From: an uncultured Acidovorax sp.
GTDB taxonomy: Bacteria > Pseudomonadota > Gammaproteobacteria > Burkholderiales > Burkholderiaceae_C
Length of the DNA stretch: 64,000 nt
Assembly: GCA_913774625.1 (NCBI GenBank)
Contig: CAJYHL010000049.1
Coordinates: forward strand, 1 to 64,000
Direction: 5' to 3'
In this document: positions 29,089-39,718 of the stretch, one piece after another
How the letters are laid out: every line of letters starts with the position of its first letter
Position numbering within the stretch: position 1 is the first letter of the stretch
Position numbers and translations under genes: made by a program
The notes under the pieces: generated by a model
What the model saw: only the letters and a program-made list of their open reading frames with translations
Databases searched by the model: none
What the model was told of the DNA's origin: nothing

Positions 29089-29134
29089 CGCCCTGAACGG
29101 TCTGCGCGGTGCGCGACAGGACTGCTCCCCCGTG

Positions 29135-29151
29135 CCCCCTCCGGGAGGGGG
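29135..29151. repeat. C/G-rich palindrome between the two dehydrogenase genes
   Basis: CCCCCTC-CGG-GAGGGGG forms a 7-bp stem with a 3-nt loop in the 138-nt gap. There is no T-run. It might slow transcription or act as a processing site; it could also be a small intergenic repeat. Confidence 0.35.
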
Positions 29152-29226
29152 TTCCAGCTAGAGCTTCGCTGATCTTCGTAGGGGTGGCACGAACGCCCTG
29201 CCCCGATCAGCTTTTGGAGACACATC

Positions 29227-30342
29227 ATGGATTTCGATTTTTCGGATGATCAGCAATCGTTGCGTGACGCGGTACGCCGCTGGGTCGAGAAGGGCTACGG
29301 CTTCGAGCGCCGCAAGGGCATCGTGGCGGCGGGCGGTTTCGACCGGGCGGCCTATGGCGAGCTGGCAGAACTGGGCCTGACGGCGCTGACGGTGCCCGAG
29401 GAGCACGGCGGCCTGGGCCAGGGCGCGGTCGATGCCATGGTGGCCATGGAGGAGCTGGGACGCGGCATCGTGCTGGAGCCGCTGGCGCAGGCCTTCATCG
29501 CCACCCGGGTGCTGGCCGGCTTCGCACCTGAGGCCGTGCAGGCCGAATGGCTGCCGCGCATCGCCAGCGGCGAAGCGCTGGTGGTGCTGGCCCACCAGGA
29601 GCGCAAGGCGCGCTACCGGCTCGATGTCTGCGAAGCGAAAGCCGCGCAGGCCGGCGAAGCCTATACGCTGACCGCTATCAAAAGCATAGTCCCCGCCGGC
29701 GATGCCGCCGACGCCTTCATCGTGCCCGCCCAGTTGGACGGGCGCATCGCCCTCTTCCTGGTCGAGCGCGGCGCGCAGGGCCTCGCCACCCAGGGCTACC
29801 GCACGCAGGACGAATCGCGCGCCGCCGAACTGCGGCTGGACGGCACACCGGCCACGCTGATCACCACAGACGGCCTGGCCGCGCTGGAACTGGCCGCCGA
29901 CGTGGGCCTGGCCGCCACCTGCGCCGAAGCCGTGGGCGTGATGGACCAGACCCTGGCGCTGACGGTGGACTACATGAACCAGCGCAAGCAGTTCGGCGTG
30001 CCCATCGCCAGCTTCCAGGCCCTGCGCCACCGCGTGGCCGACATGAAGATGCAGCTGGAGCTGGCCCGCTCGATGAGCTACTACGCCACGCTCAAGCTGG
30101 ACGAGGCGCCCGAGGAACGCCGCCGCGCGCTCTCGCGTGCCAAGGTGCAGCTGGGCCAGTCGATGCGCTTCGTGGGCCAGCAGTCGGTGCAGCTGCACGG
30201 TGGCATCGGTGTGACCGACGAATACATCGGCAGCCACTACTTCAAGAAGCTCACCCAGATGGAGATGGCCTGGGGCGACACGCTGCACCACCTGGGCGAA
30301 GTCTCGGCGCGCATGCAGGACACGGCGGGCGTGTTCGCCTGA
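29227..30342 (+). CDS. Acyl-CoA dehydrogenase, small-subunit type (PimD-like)
   Basis: This 371-residue acyl-CoA dehydrogenase-fold protein begins MDFDFSDDQQSLRDAVRRWV. It has the C-terminal VQLHGGIGVTDEY segment and the FAD/substrate-facing helix MNQRKQFGVPIASFQALRHR. The catalytic glutamate position differs from the large partner, as in two-subunit dehydrogenases. GGAGA lies before the ATG. An AIKS-encoding stretch at 29674-29685 contains GCTATCAAAAGC, which matches the core of the family's intergenic repeat, suggesting part of a repeat has been absorbed in frame. The terminator at 30364-30401 closes the unit. Confidence 0.85.
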   Translation: MDFDFSDDQQSLRDAVRRWVEKGYGFERRKGIVAAGGFDRAAYGELAELGLTALTVPEEHGGLGQGAVDAMVAMEELGRGIVLEPLAQAFIATRVLAGFAPEAVQAEWLPRIASGEALVVLAHQERKARYRLDVCEAKAAQAGEAYTLTAIKSIVPAGDAADAFIVPAQLDGRIALFLVERGAQGLATQGYRTQDESRAAELRLDGTPATLITTDGLAALELAADVGLAATCAEAVGVMDQTLALTVDYMNQRKQFGVPIASFQALRHRVADMKMQLELARSMSYYATLKLDEAPEERRRALSRAKVQLGQSMRFVGQQSVQLHGGIGVTDEYIGSHYFKKLTQMEMAWGDTLHHLGEVSARMQDTAGVFA

Positions 30343-30363
30343 GGCCGCTGCGGCTCCACGGAA

Positions 30364-30401
30364 AAAAAGCGGCCAGGGCGTGCATGCCCTGGCCGCTTTT
30401 T
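30364..30401. terminator. Bidirectional intrinsic terminator
   Basis: AAAAAGCGGCCAGGGC and GCCCTGGCCGCTTTTT pair perfectly over 16 bp around a 6-nt loop. A-run on the left and T-run on the right make it work in both directions, between the dehydrogenase gene and the convergent chemoreceptor gene. Confidence 0.92.
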
Positions 30402-30420
30402 CGATGGCGATCTGGTTCCG

Positions 30421-31998
30421 CTAGGCCGTCAGCGCGTTCTGGCGGTCGCCGGTGCGGAACGCATCCACCACCTGCACCAGCTGCGCGGCCTGCTGGCGCA
30501 TGGACTGAGCCGCAGCGGCGCTTTCCTCCACCAGGGCGGCGTTCTGCTGGGTGCTCTGGTCCATCAGGGTGATGGCCTCGCCGACCTGGCTCACGCCCTC
30601 GTTCTGCGCACTGCTGGCGGCGCTGATCTCGCCCACCAGATCGGTCACGCGGCGGATGGCGGCCACCACCTCGGCCATGGTGGCGCCGGCCTTGTCCACC
30701 AGCTGGGAGCCCTGCTCCACCCGGTCCACGCTGGCGCCGATCAGGTTCTTGATCTCCTTGGCCGCCTCGGCACTGCGCTGCGCCAGCAGCCGCACTTCGC
30801 TGGCCACCACGGCGAAGCCCCGGCCCTGCTCGCCGGCACGGGCCGCTTCCACGGCCGCGTTCAGCGCCAGGATGTTGGTCTGGAAGGCGATGCCGTCGAT
30901 CACCGAGATGATGTCGCCGATGCGGCGGCTGGATTCGTTGATGCCGTGCATGGTCTGCACCACCTCGGCCACCACGTCGCCGCCCTGCACCGCCACGGTG
31001 CTGGCGGTCTGCGCCAGGCGGTTGGCCTCGCGGGCGCTGTCGGCGTTCTGGCGCGAACTGGTCCCCAGGCTCTCCATGGACGCCGCCGTCTGCTCCAGCG
31101 CGGCGGCCTGCTGCTCGGTGCGGGCCGACAGGTCGTTGGTGCCCATCGAGATCTCGGCCGAGGCCTGCGACACGGTTTCCGCCGACTCGCGCACCTGCCC
31201 GATCACGCGCGCCAGCTGCTGGCGCATGGCCGACAAGTGGTGCAGCAGGCTGGCGGTGTCGCCGGACCTGGCCTGGAAGCTCTCGCGCAAGTCGCCGCCC
31301 GCGATCTGCCGCGCGATGGCGACGGCTTGCGCCGGATCGCCTCCCAGCTGGCCGAGCACCGAGCGGATCAGCCGCCAGCCCAGCACCGCGCCCACCAGGG
31401 CGCCGCTGCCGATGAGCAGCGACAGCACCAGCGAGATGCGGTCCACGGACGCGGCCACGCGCTCCGTGTCGTCGCGGGCCAGCTGCTCCTGCTGCTTGCC
31501 GGCTTCGATCAGCAGGTTGCGCACGGCGACGTGCAGGCCGTCGGTGGTGGTGTTCAGCTCGGCCATGGCGGCGTCGATGTTGCCGACATTGGCCGCCGCC
31601 TGCAGCTTCGCGACCGAGGCCTTGTAGGTCGCCCAGGTATCGGCCAGCTTGTTGCCGGTCTCGCGCAGCGTGGCGTTGTCGCTCTGGCGCAGGAAGTCGA
31701 TGGCGTCGGTGACCGACTTCTCGGACTGTTCGTTGAGCTTGAGGGTCTCTTCGCGGGACTTGGCGTCGGGCTTGAGCATGTACGGATACATGCGCCGGAA
31801 ATGCACGGCCGCCTGCCGGCCGCCATCGACCACCTTGCGCAGCGGAACCACGGTGTCGGTGTACATGTCGCGCTGCGCGGCACTGATCTGGCGCAGCTGG
31901 GTGATGGCGGTGACACCGACCACCAGAAGGATCAGCAGCAGAAAGCCCACCAGAGCGGAAAGTTTCTGAGCCATCGTGGCGTGTTTGTGCTGAGGCAT
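30421..31998 (-). CDS. Methyl-accepting chemotaxis protein
   Basis: This 525-residue chemoreceptor has an N-terminal transmembrane helix ([20 protein letters not shown]), a periplasmic four-helix-bundle ligand domain of about 155 residues, a second helix near residues 190-215, a HAMP region and a long signalling coiled coil. The hairpin tip contains [18 protein letters not shown] and [20 protein letters not shown], the CheA/CheW contact. It ends without an NWETF-type CheR tether. The ATG at 31996-31998 is the first; an inner ATG (MAQKLSAL) is possible. The ligand is unknown. Confidence 0.93.
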   Translation of the reverse strand: MPQHKHATMAQKLSALVGFLLLILLVVGVTAITQLRQISAAQRDMYTDTVVPLRKVVDGGRQAAVHFRRMYPYMLKPDAKSREETLKLNEQSEKSVTDAIDFLRQSDNATLRETGNKLADTWATYKASVAKLQAAANVGNIDAAMAELNTTTDGLHVAVRNLLIEAGKQQEQLARDDTERVAASVDRISLVLSLLIGSGALVGAVLGWRLIRSVLGQLGGDPAQAVAIARQIAGGDLRESFQARSGDTASLLHHLSAMRQQLARVIGQVRESAETVSQASAEISMGTNDLSARTEQQAAALEQTAASMESLGTSSRQNADSAREANRLAQTASTVAVQGGDVVAEVVQTMHGINESSRRIGDIISVIDGIAFQTNILALNAAVEAARAGEQGRGFAVVASEVRLLAQRSAEAAKEIKNLIGASVDRVEQGSQLVDKAGATMAEVVAAIRRVTDLVGEISAASSAQNEGVSQVGEAITLMDQSTQQNAALVEESAAAAQSMRQQAAQLVQVVDAFRTGDRQNALTA

Positions 31999-32208
31999 GG
32001 GCTACAGGGGCGTGAAGACAATGAACAGGCGCGGCGCGCATGAGCGGACCGCCGCGACTCCGGTGTCCTGGGACGGACATGAAGCGCCCAATGTAACCGA
32101 CTGTTTCAGTCGGGATTCGAATTTTTCTGCCTGGCGGCATGGAGCGTTGCAAGCCTGCCACTGCTGGCTTGCTTCATCGACAACGGCGCCAGGGCCGGCC
32201 CGGCGCTG

Positions 32209-32766
32209 TCAGTCGAGCAGGCGCGACGACTTGGGCACGTGCGCCATCAGAAACTCCATCTGGTCCGCCAGGATGCGACGGTTGCGCAGGATGAAGTCTT
32301 CCCAGAGGCTGGGGACGTAAGGGGTGTAGAGCAGCGGCATGTGGGCCTGCTCGGGCGTGCGCGGGCCCTTGCGGTGGTTGCAGGGGCGGCAGGCGGTGAC
32401 CACGTTCATCCAGTGGTCCACGCCGTTGCGGGCGAAGGGCACGATGTGCTCGCGGGTCAGGTCTTCTTCGTGGAAGTGGCCGCCGCAGTAGGCGCAGATG
32501 TTGCGGTCGCGCGCGAAGAGCTTGCTGTTGGTGAGCGTGGGCTTGAGGTCGTAGGGATTGATGGCCGGCACGCCCCGGGTGCCGATGATGCTGTTGACGG
32601 CGATGACGGACTGCTCGCCCGTGACGGCGTTGTGGCCGCCGCGGAACAGGGCGACCTGCGCGCCGGATTCCCAGCGCACTTCGCCTGCGGCGTAGTGGAT
32701 CACCGCCTGCTCGAGCGAGATCCACGACTGGGGCAGCCCCTGGGCCGACAACTTCAAGACCTTCAC
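32209..32766 (-). CDS. HNH endonuclease family protein
   Basis: This 185-residue protein has an HNH/McrA-type domain in its middle: CAYCGGHFHEEDLTREHIVP, NGVDHWMNVVTACRPCNHRKG, including two CxxC zinc pairs and the His-Asn-His residues. Similar stand-alone HNH proteins are common in Burkholderiales with no proven restriction role. I place the start at the GTG at 32764-32766 because a perfect AGGAGG lies six nt upstream and the protein then begins VKVLKLSAQGLPQSW; the longer ATG-initiated frame (32847) lacks a site and adds an unsupported stretch. It is divergent from ribF. Confidence 0.85.
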   Translation of the reverse strand: MKVLKLSAQGLPQSWISLEQAVIHYAAGEVRWESGAQVALFRGGHNAVTGEQSVIAVNSIIGTRGVPAINPYDLKPTLTNSKLFARDRNICAYCGGHFHEEDLTREHIVPFARNGVDHWMNVVTACRPCNHRKGPRTPEQAHMPLLYTPYVPSLWEDFILRNRRILADQMEFLMAHVPKSSRLLD

Positions 32767-32863
32767 AACACGCCTCCTGCTGAAAACCACAAGAATCGGG
32801 AACGCTGATGTCTTCGCGGCGGCCTGCCGGGCCACCGTGGGCCACAATATACTCCTTTCATGA

Positions 32864-32911
32864 CAAATTGGCGTCCAGCGCTTGTTCCGCCTGCGCTTAT
32901 CGCTATCAAAA
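32864..32911. repeat. Comamonadaceae-type intergenic repeat upstream of ribF
   Basis: The stretch from CAAATTGGC through CCAGCGCTTG and CTGCGCTTAT to CGCTATCAAAA has the layout of a repeat I recognise in Comamonadaceae: an AGCGC inverted core next to a GCTATCAAAA end. It sits just before the ribF start and would fold as a hairpin in the leader. Confidence 0.6.
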
Positions 32912-32924
32912 CAAGAGCAAACGG

Positions 32925-33965
32925 ATGAAGATCTTCCGCGGCTTCCAGCACCCCGGCATCGCGCCGGCGTGCGCGCTCACCATCGGCAATTTCGATGGCG
33001 TGCATCGCGGCCACCAGGCCATGCTGGCGCTGCTGAACAACGAAGCCGCCCACCGGGGCGTGCCCAGCTGCGTGCTGACCTTCGAGCCGCATCCGCGCGA
33101 CTACTTCGCCGCCGCCCGCCAGCGGCCCGAGCTGGCCCCGGCCCGCATCGGCACCCTGCGCGACAAGCTGGCCGAACTCGCCGCCTGCGGCGTGCAGCAG
33201 ACCGTGGTGCTGCCCTTCAACGAGCGGCTGGCCAGCCTGCCGCCCCGGGCCTTCATCGACGAGGTGCTGGTCGCCGGCCTGGGCGCGCGCTACGTGCTGG
33301 TGGGCGACGACTTCCGCTTCGGCGCGCAGCGCGCGGGCGACTACGCCCTGCTGGACGCTGCCGGCCGAGCCCAGGGCTTCGACGTCGCCCGCATGAACAG
33401 CTACGAGGTGCATGGAATCCGGGTCTCCAGCTCGGCCGTGCGCGATGCGCTGGAGCGCGGCGACATGGAGGCCGCCGCCGCCCTGCTGGGCCGGCCCTAC
33501 GCCATCAGCGGCCATGTGGTGCATGGCCGCAAGCTCGGGCGCGACCTGGGCGCCAGCCGCCCCGGCGCGGCCGACGGCTTCCGCACCCTGAACCTGCGCT
33601 TCGCCCACTGGAAGCCGGCCGCCAGCGGCATCTTCGCGGTGCGCGTGCATGGCCTGGGCGACACGCCCCTGCCCGGCGTGGCCAACCTGGGCGTGCGGCC
33701 TTCGCTGGATGCGAACGACGTCAACGGCGGCCGCGTGCTGCTGGAGACGCACTGCCTGCAGTGGCCCGCGCACCTGGGGCCGGAAGGGGCCTACGGTAAA
33801 ATCATCCGCGTGGAACTCCTGCTCAAACTGCACGACGAGCTGAAATACGACAGCTTCGACGCCCTGACCGCCGGCATCGCCAAGGATTGCGACGACGCGC
33901 GGGCGTTCTTCGCCGGCAGCACGCACGCCGAGACCCACCGCCAGACCACGCGCGACCGAATTTGA
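32925..33965 (+). CDS. ribF: Bifunctional riboflavin kinase/FAD synthetase
   Basis: This 346-residue enzyme phosphorylates riboflavin and adenylylates FMN. The N-terminal FMN adenylyltransferase domain has [15 protein letters not shown] and a second motif region around [16 protein letters not shown]. The C-terminal kinase domain has [17 protein letters not shown] and LETHCLQW. The ATG at 32925 was chosen because FAD synthetases start close to this KIFRGF segment; upstream frame is the repeat-rich leader. It lies upstream of ileS-lspA (118 nt), a common betaproteobacterial order. Confidence 0.94.
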   Translation: MKIFRGFQHPGIAPACALTIGNFDGVHRGHQAMLALLNNEAAHRGVPSCVLTFEPHPRDYFAAARQRPELAPARIGTLRDKLAELAACGVQQTVVLPFNERLASLPPRAFIDEVLVAGLGARYVLVGDDFRFGAQRAGDYALLDAAGRAQGFDVARMNSYEVHGIRVSSSAVRDALERGDMEAAAALLGRPYAISGHVVHGRKLGRDLGASRPGAADGFRTLNLRFAHWKPAASGIFAVRVHGLGDTPLPGVANLGVRPSLDANDVNGGRVLLETHCLQWPAHLGPEGAYGKIIRVELLLKLHDELKYDSFDALTAGIAKDCDDARAFFAGSTHAETHRQTTRDRI

Positions 33966-34083
33966 AGATCGCCCGCCGCCGCTGCCGTCCGCGCTGCGGC
34001 GGTGTCGCCGAACCCAGCTTCATCCCCGCCCCTCTCCTCCCGCCTTCCGGGCAGCCGCCACGGAAAGCTCCCCAGGTCTTGCC

Positions 34084-36963
34084 ATGTCCGAACAGAACCC
34101 CACTGCCACCCCCACCGCCTCCGGCACGGATTACCGCGCCACGCTGAACCTGCCCGACACGCCCTTCCCCATGCGCGGCGACCTGCCCAAGCGCGAGCCG
34201 GGCTGGGTGAAGGAATGGGAAGAAAAAGGCCTCTACAAGCGCCTGCGCGATGCCCGCCGGGGGGCTCCGAAATTCATCCTGCACGACGGCCCGCCCTACG
34301 CCAACGGCCAGATCCACATGGGGCACGCGGTCAACAAGATCCTCAAGGACATGATCACCAAGGCACGGCAGCTCGAAGGCTTCGATGCGCTCTACGTGCC
34401 CGGCTGGGACTGCCATGGCCTGCCGATCGAGAACGCCATCGAGAAGAAATACGGCCGCAACCTGAGCCGTGACGACATGCAGGCCAAGAGCCGGGCCTTC
34501 GCCACCGAGCAGATCGCACAGCAGCTGGGCGACTTCCAGCGCCTGGGCGTGCTGGCCGAATGGGACAACCCCTACAAGACGATGAACTTCGCCAACGAGG
34601 CGAACGAGATCCGCGCTTTCAAGCGCGTGATGGAGCGCGGCTTCGTCTATCGCGGCCTCAAGCCCGTTTACTGGTGCTTCGACTGCGGCTCGTCGCTGGC
34701 CGAGTTCGAGATCGAATACCAGGACAAGAAGAGCACCACGCTGGACGTGGCCTTCAAGGCGCACGACAACGCGAAGCTGGCCGCTGCCTTCGGCCTGCCC
34801 GCGCTGGACAAGGACGCCTTCGTCGTCATCTGGACCACCACCGCCTGGACCATCCCCGCCAACCAGGCGCTGAACCTGAACCCCGAGATCAGCTACGCCC
34901 TGGTGGACACGGGCGAGCGCATCCTGCTGGTGGCCGAGCCTCTGGTGGCCGCCTGCCTGGAACGCTACGGCCTCACAGGCAGCGTGATCGCCACCACCGC
35001 CGGCAAGCAGCTGGGCGGGCTGGAGTTCGAGCATCCGCTCTACGACGTGGCAAGCGATGACGGCAGCTACGGCTACCGGCGCCTGGCGCCCGTGTACCTG
35101 GCCGACTACGCCACGGCCGACGACGGCACCGGCATCGTGCATTCCTCGCCCGCCTACGGCCTGGAAGACTTCAACTCCTGCGTGGCCCACGGCATGGCGC
35201 TGGACGAGATCCTCAACCCCGTGCAGGGCAACGGCACCTACGCGGCCGACTTCCCCCTCTTCGGCGGCCTGCACATCTGGAAGGCCGTGCCGGTCGTGAT
35301 CGAGGCGCTGAAGAATGCCGGCCGCCTGATGGCCACCAAGGACATCGTCCACAGCTATCCGCACTGCTGGCGCCACAAGACGCCGGTGATCTACCGCGCG
35401 GCGGCGCAATGGTTCATCCGCATGGACGAAGGCGAGGGCGTGTTCACGAAGCCTGGCGAGAAGCCCGCGAAGACGCTGCGCCAGATCGCGCTCGAGGCCA
35501 TCGAGCACACGAGCTTCTATCCCCAGAACGGCAAGGCGCGCCTGCACGACATGATCGCCGGGCGGCCGGACTGGTGCATCTCGCGCCAGCGCAGCTGGGG
35601 CGTGCCCATCCCGTTCTTCCTGCACAAGGATTCGGGCGAGCTGCACCCGCGCACCATGGAGATCATGGACCAGGCCGCCGCCATCGTCGAATCCGGCGGC
35701 ATCGAGGCCTGGAGCCGCGTGACGGTGGAAGAGATGCTGGGCGCGGAGGATGCGCCGCACTACACCAAGAGCACGGACATCCTGGAGGTGTGGTTCGACT
35801 CCGGCTCCACCTTCTTCCACGTGCTGCGCGGCACCCATCCGGAAGTACATCACGACAGCGGCCCCGAGGCCGACCTGTACCTGGAGGGCCACGACCAGCA
35901 TCGCGGCTGGTTCCACTCCTCGCTGCTGCTGGCCAGTGCTCTCTACGGCCGAGCTCCCTATCGCGGCCTGCTCACGCACGGCTTCACGGTGGACAGCCAG
36001 GGCCGCAAGATGAGCAAGTCGCTCGGCAACGGCATCGATCCGCAGGAGATCAACAAGAAGCTGGGCGCCGAAATCATCCGTCTGTGGGTGGCCGCCAGCG
36101 ATTATTCGGGCGACATCGCGGGCGACGACAAGATCCTGGCCCGCGTGGTGGATGCCTATCGCCGCATCCGCAACACGCTGCGCTTCCTGCTGGCCAACGT
36201 CAGCGACTTCGATCCGGCCACGGACGCCGTGCCCTTCCCGCAGATGCTGGAGATCGACCGCTACGCGCTCACGCGCGCGGCGGAGTTCCAGGCAGAGCTG
36301 CTGGCGCACTACAAGGTGTATGAATTCCACCCGGTGGTGGCCAAGCTGCAGCTCTACTGCTCGGAAGACCTGGGCGGCTTCTACCTCGACGTGCTGAAGG
36401 ACCGGCTATACACCACGGCCCCCAAGAGCCTGGCGCGCCGCAGCGCCCAGACCGCGCTCTACCAGATCACGCACGCCATGCTGCGCTGGATGGCGCCGTT
36501 CCTGTCCTTCACGGCCGAAGAGGCCTGGAAGAGCTTCGGCAGCTCCGAATCGATCTTCCTGGAGACCTACCAGCCCATCGCCGGGGCCGACGAGGGCCTG
36601 GCCGCCAAGTGGACCCGCCTGCGCGCCATCCGCGACGTGGTGAACAAGGAGATCGAGGCCCTGCGCGCCACCGGCCAGGTGGGCTCTTCGCTGCAGACCA
36701 ACCTGACGCTCACCGCCGCGCCGGAAGACCATGCGCTGCTGGCCAGCCTGGGCGATGACCTGAAGTTCGTCTTCATCACCTCCGCCATCGAACTGGTGGC
36801 GGGCGATGCGCTCGCCGTCCGCGTGGCGGCCAGCCAGGACGCCAAGTGCGAGCGCTGCTGGCACTACCGCGCCGACGTGGGCGCGGACACCGCCCACCCC
36901 ACCCTCTGCGGCCGCTGCGTGAGCAACCTCTACGGCAGCGGCGAACACCGGGAGCACGCATAA
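34084..36963 (+). CDS. ileS: Isoleucyl-tRNA synthetase
   Basis: This 959-residue class I enzyme carries HMGH within [18 protein letters not shown] (around residue 76), KMSKS in [10 protein letters not shown] (around residue 641), an editing CP1 insertion with [15 protein letters not shown], and a C-terminal zinc-finger with CERCWHYR and CGRC. The length is normal. The ATG at 34084 opens after a 118-nt gap from ribF. The stop (TAA 36961-36963) touches the lspA ATG with no gap. Confidence 0.97.
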   Translation: MSEQNPTATPTASGTDYRATLNLPDTPFPMRGDLPKREPGWVKEWEEKGLYKRLRDARRGAPKFILHDGPPYANGQIHMGHAVNKILKDMITKARQLEGFDALYVPGWDCHGLPIENAIEKKYGRNLSRDDMQAKSRAFATEQIAQQLGDFQRLGVLAEWDNPYKTMNFANEANEIRAFKRVMERGFVYRGLKPVYWCFDCGSSLAEFEIEYQDKKSTTLDVAFKAHDNAKLAAAFGLPALDKDAFVVIWTTTAWTIPANQALNLNPEISYALVDTGERILLVAEPLVAACLERYGLTGSVIATTAGKQLGGLEFEHPLYDVASDDGSYGYRRLAPVYLADYATADDGTGIVHSSPAYGLEDFNSCVAHGMALDEILNPVQGNGTYAADFPLFGGLHIWKAVPVVIEALKNAGRLMATKDIVHSYPHCWRHKTPVIYRAAAQWFIRMDEGEGVFTKPGEKPAKTLRQIALEAIEHTSFYPQNGKARLHDMIAGRPDWCISRQRSWGVPIPFFLHKDSGELHPRTMEIMDQAAAIVESGGIEAWSRVTVEEMLGAEDAPHYTKSTDILEVWFDSGSTFFHVLRGTHPEVHHDSGPEADLYLEGHDQHRGWFHSSLLLASALYGRAPYRGLLTHGFTVDSQGRKMSKSLGNGIDPQEINKKLGAEIIRLWVAASDYSGDIAGDDKILARVVDAYRRIRNTLRFLLANVSDFDPATDAVPFPQMLEIDRYALTRAAEFQAELLAHYKVYEFHPVVAKLQLYCSEDLGGFYLDVLKDRLYTTAPKSLARRSAQTALYQITHAMLRWMAPFLSFTAEEAWKSFGSSESIFLETYQPIAGADEGLAAKWTRLRAIRDVVNKEIEALRATGQVGSSLQTNLTLTAAPEDHALLASLGDDLKFVFITSAIELVAGDALAVRVAASQDAKCERCWHYRADVGADTAHPTLCGRCVSNLYGSGEHREHA

Positions 36964-37479
36964 ATGGCCCGCGCATCCTCCGCTTCTTCCTCCCTGTCGT
37001 CCCGGGGCGGCTCGGTCTGGCCCTGGCTGGCCTGGGCCGTGCTGCTGCTGGTGGCCGACCAGTTCACCAAGACGCTGATCCTGGGCTACTACCGCCTGGG
37101 CGACGCCACCTATGTCACCAGCTTCTTCAACATCGTGCGGGCGCACAACACCGGCGCGGCCTTCTCGTTCCTGGCCGACGCGGGCGGCTGGCAGCGCTGG
37201 GTGTTCACGGGCATCGGCGTGGCCGCCGCCCTCTTCATCGTCTGGCAGCTGCGCGCCCATCCGGGGCAGAAGCTCTTCTGCTTCGCGCTCTCCAGCATCC
37301 TGGGCGGCGCCATCGGCAATGTGGTGGACCGCATGATGCACGGCTACGTAGTGGACTTCCTCGACGTCCACGCGCGCGGCTGGCACTTCCCGGCCTTCAA
37401 CCTGGCCGACTCGGCCATCACCGTGGGCGCGATCTGCCTCATTCTCGATGAGCTGCTGCGGGTCAGGCGCGCGCGCTGA
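36964..37479 (+). CDS. lspA: Prolipoprotein signal peptidase (LspA)
   Basis: This 171-residue aspartyl protease of the inner membrane cleaves lipoprotein signal peptides. It has four transmembrane helices and the catalytic aspartates in NVVDRMMHG (about residue 122) and FNLADSAI (about 147), plus the NTGAAFS motif. A longer-than-usual polar N-terminus ([16 protein letters not shown]) precedes the first helix. Directly abutting ileS, as in most proteobacteria. The terminator at 37506-37531 follows. Confidence 0.95.
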   Translation: MARASSASSSLSSRGGSVWPWLAWAVLLLVADQFTKTLILGYYRLGDATYVTSFFNIVRAHNTGAAFSFLADAGGWQRWVFTGIGVAAALFIVWQLRAHPGQKLFCFALSSILGGAIGNVVDRMMHGYVVDFLDVHARGWHFPAFNLADSAITVGAICLILDELLRVRRAR

Positions 37480-37505
37480 GCTGCCCCGCCCCCCGCATCC
37501 CATGC

Positions 37506-37531
37506 AAAGCCCGCAGACGCGGGCTTTTTTT
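37506..37531 (+). terminator. Intrinsic terminator after lspA
   Basis: AAAGCCCGC-AGAC-GCGGGCTTT, a 9-bp stem, is followed by T residues to 37531. It separates the ribF-ileS-lspA run from the LacI gene. Confidence 0.9.
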
Positions 37532-37592
37532 CGTCCGTGTCCGGCGCGCAACAGCCTGCGCTGTCACGAAGGCGTCACGCCCTGAAGGTCCA

Positions 37593-37608
37593 ATGTAATC
37601 GTTTACAT
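37593..37608 (+). promoter_or_regulatory. LacI-family operator
   Basis: ATGTAATCGTTTACAT has perfect 6-bp arms (ATGTAA/TTACAT) and a central CG, the usual LacI/GalR half-site pattern. It lies 24 nt before the LacI-type regulator start, so autoregulation and control of the downstream ABC genes is likely. Confidence 0.75.
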
Positions 37609-37631
37609 CCATCACACAAGGCGAGCGGCAG

Positions 37632-38639
37632 ATGAGCATCCAGGAAGTGGCACGGCAGGCAGGCGTTTCGGTCGCCACCGTTTCGCGCGTCTTCAACTTG
37701 CCCGACAAGGTCACGCCCGCCACCCGCGAACAGGTGCGCCAGGTGGCGCGCCAGCTGGGCTACCAGCCCAACGCCAGCGCCCGCACCCTGCGCACCCAGC
37801 GCAGCCGCGTGATCGGCGTGGTGCTGCCCACCCTGCTCAACCCGGTGTTCGCCGAAGCCTTCAGCGGCATCGCCCGGGCGGCGGCCGATGCCGGCTACGC
37901 CGTGCTGCCGCACACCACCGACTACCGGGTGGCGCAGGAAGACCTGGCCGTGCAGCAGCTGCTGGCCGCCAATGTCGAAGGCATGGTGCTGGTCGTCTCC
38001 AGCCCCGAAACCTCCGCCGCGCTGCAGCGGCTGGCCGAAGCCGGCCTGCCCTACGTGCTGGCCTACAACCGCCATGCCGCCCACCCCTGCGTGTCGGTGG
38101 ACAGCGAGCAGGCCGTGGCCGATCTGGTGGCGCGCCTGGCAGGCCTGGGGCATCGCCGCATCGCCATGGTCAGCGGGCAGCTGGCTGCGTCCGACCGGGC
38201 GCAGCAGCGCTGCCGGGGCTTCCAGCGCGGCATGGCCGCCGCCGGGCTGGGCCTGGGCCCGGTGCTCGAAGTCCCCTTCGTGGAAACCGCCGTGCGCGAG
38301 ATCGCGGCCCGCCTGCAGGCGCCGGAGCGGCCCACGGCCCTGGTCTGCTCCAACGACCTGCTGGCCATCCGCAGCCTGCGCGCGGCGCACCTGGCGGGCC
38401 TGGCCGTGCCCTCGCAGATCAGCATCGCCGGCTTCGACGGCATCGCGCTGGGGCAGGACCTCACGCCCACGCTCAGCACCATCGCCCAGCCCAATGCCGA
38501 CATCGGGCAGCGCAGCGTGGAGCTGCTGGTGGGCGCATTGCAGGCCGGCGGCGCGCCGCTGCGCCCCGAAGCCGGCCTGACGCTGGCCCACCAGTTCCGC
38601 GCAGGCGAATCGTGCGGCGCCGCCATGGACACCGAATGA
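37632..38639 (+). CDS. LacI-family transcriptional regulator
   Basis: This 335-residue regulator has a LacI helix-turn-helix (VARQAGVSVATVSRVFN, residues 6-22), hinge RTLRTQRSRVIGVVLPTLLN and a periplasmic-binding-protein-like sensor domain (SIAGFDGIALGQDLTPTLST). The ATG at 37632 follows GAGCGGCAG. An operator-like dyad lies immediately upstream. It precedes the ABC importer genes by 62 nt on the same strand, so it is probably their regulator; the inducer is unknown. Confidence 0.9.
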   Translation: MSIQEVARQAGVSVATVSRVFNLPDKVTPATREQVRQVARQLGYQPNASARTLRTQRSRVIGVVLPTLLNPVFAEAFSGIARAAADAGYAVLPHTTDYRVAQEDLAVQQLLAANVEGMVLVVSSPETSAALQRLAEAGLPYVLAYNRHAAHPCVSVDSEQAVADLVARLAGLGHRRIAMVSGQLAASDRAQQRCRGFQRGMAAAGLGLGPVLEVPFVETAVREIAARLQAPERPTALVCSNDLLAIRSLRAAHLAGLAVPSQISIAGFDGIALGQDLTPTLSTIAQPNADIGQRSVELLVGALQAGGAPLRPEAGLTLAHQFRAGESCGAAMDTE

Positions 38640-38701
38640 CCACCTTTTCCCCCTTCGTCCCGACCTCCCCCTCATCCTCCCCTTCACTCAGGAGTCTTTC
38701 C

Positions 38702-39718
38702 ATGCAACACCGTTTGATGAGCATCGCCCGCAGCGCGGCGCTGGCCGTGGGCCTGGCCGCCGGCGCCACCGCCGTCCTGGCCCAGACCGCCATCTGCTAC
38801 AACTGCCCGCCCGAATGGGCCGACTGGGGCACGCAGCTCAAGGCCATCAAGGCCAGGACCGGCGTCACCGTGCCGCCCGACAACAAGAACTCCGGCCAGT
38901 CGCTGGCGCAGATGTCCGCCGAGCGCGCCAGCCCCGTCGCCGACGTGACCTACCTGGGCGTGACCTTCGCCATCCAGGCGCAGAAGGACGGCCTGCTGGG
39001 CAGCTACCAGCCCGCCGGCTGGAAGGACATTCCCGACGGCCTGAAGGACCCGGCCGGCCACTGGTTCACCATCCATTCGGGCACGCTGGGCTTCATGGTC
39101 AACGTCGATGCGCTCAAGGGCAAGCCGGTGCCGAAGTCCTGGGCAGATCTGCTCAAACCCGAATACAAGGGCCTCGTGGGCTACCTGGACCCGGCCTCGG
39201 CCTTCGTGGGCTACGTGGGCGCCGTGGCCGCCAACCAGGCGCGCGGCGGCACGCTGGAGAACTTCGGCCCCGGCATCGACTACTTCAAGGCACTGCAGAA
39301 GAACGAACCCATCGTTCCCAAGCAGACCGCCTATGCCCGCGTGCTGTCGGGCGAGATCGCCATCCTGCTGGACTACGACTTCAACGCCTACCGCGCCAAG
39401 TACAAGGACGGCGCCAACGTGCAGTTCGTGATCCCCGCCGAAGGCACGGTGGTCGTGCCCTACGTGATGGGCATGGTGGCGAAGGCGCCCCACGCAGCCG
39501 ACGCCAAGAAGGTGCTGGATTTCGTGCTCTCGGACGAAGGCCAGGCCATCTGGGCCAAGGCCTATCTGCGCCCGGTGCGCGCCGCCGCCATGCCCGCCGA
39601 CGTGCAGGCCCGCTTCCTGCCCGCCAGCGAATACGCCCGCGCCAAGACGGTGGACTACGGCCGCATGGCCGCCGTGCAGAAGGCGTTCTCCGACCGCTAC
39701 CTGCAGGAAGTGAAATGA
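38702..39718 (+). CDS. ABC importer substrate-binding protein (FutA/PotD-like)
   Basis: This 338-residue periplasmic protein has a signal peptide ending about ATAVLA-QTA and a type-II binding-protein fold (PEYKGLVGYLDPASAFVGYV, EIAILLDYDFNAYRAKY, VVVPYVMGMVAKAPHAADA). It resembles the iron/putrescine/2-aminoethylphosphonate group. AGGAG is eight nt upstream of the ATG. It is the first of four ABC genes with overlapping junctions. A CYNC motif just after the signal peptide is unusual and might form a disulfide. Confidence 0.88.
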   Translation: MQHRLMSIARSAALAVGLAAGATAVLAQTAICYNCPPEWADWGTQLKAIKARTGVTVPPDNKNSGQSLAQMSAERASPVADVTYLGVTFAIQAQKDGLLGSYQPAGWKDIPDGLKDPAGHWFTIHSGTLGFMVNVDALKGKPVPKSWADLLKPEYKGLVGYLDPASAFVGYVGAVAANQARGGTLENFGPGIDYFKALQKNEPIVPKQTAYARVLSGEIAILLDYDFNAYRAKYKDGANVQFVIPAEGTVVVPYVMGMVAKAPHAADAKKVLDFVLSDEGQAIWAKAYLRPVRAAAMPADVQARFLPASEYARAKTVDYGRMAAVQKAFSDRYLQEVK

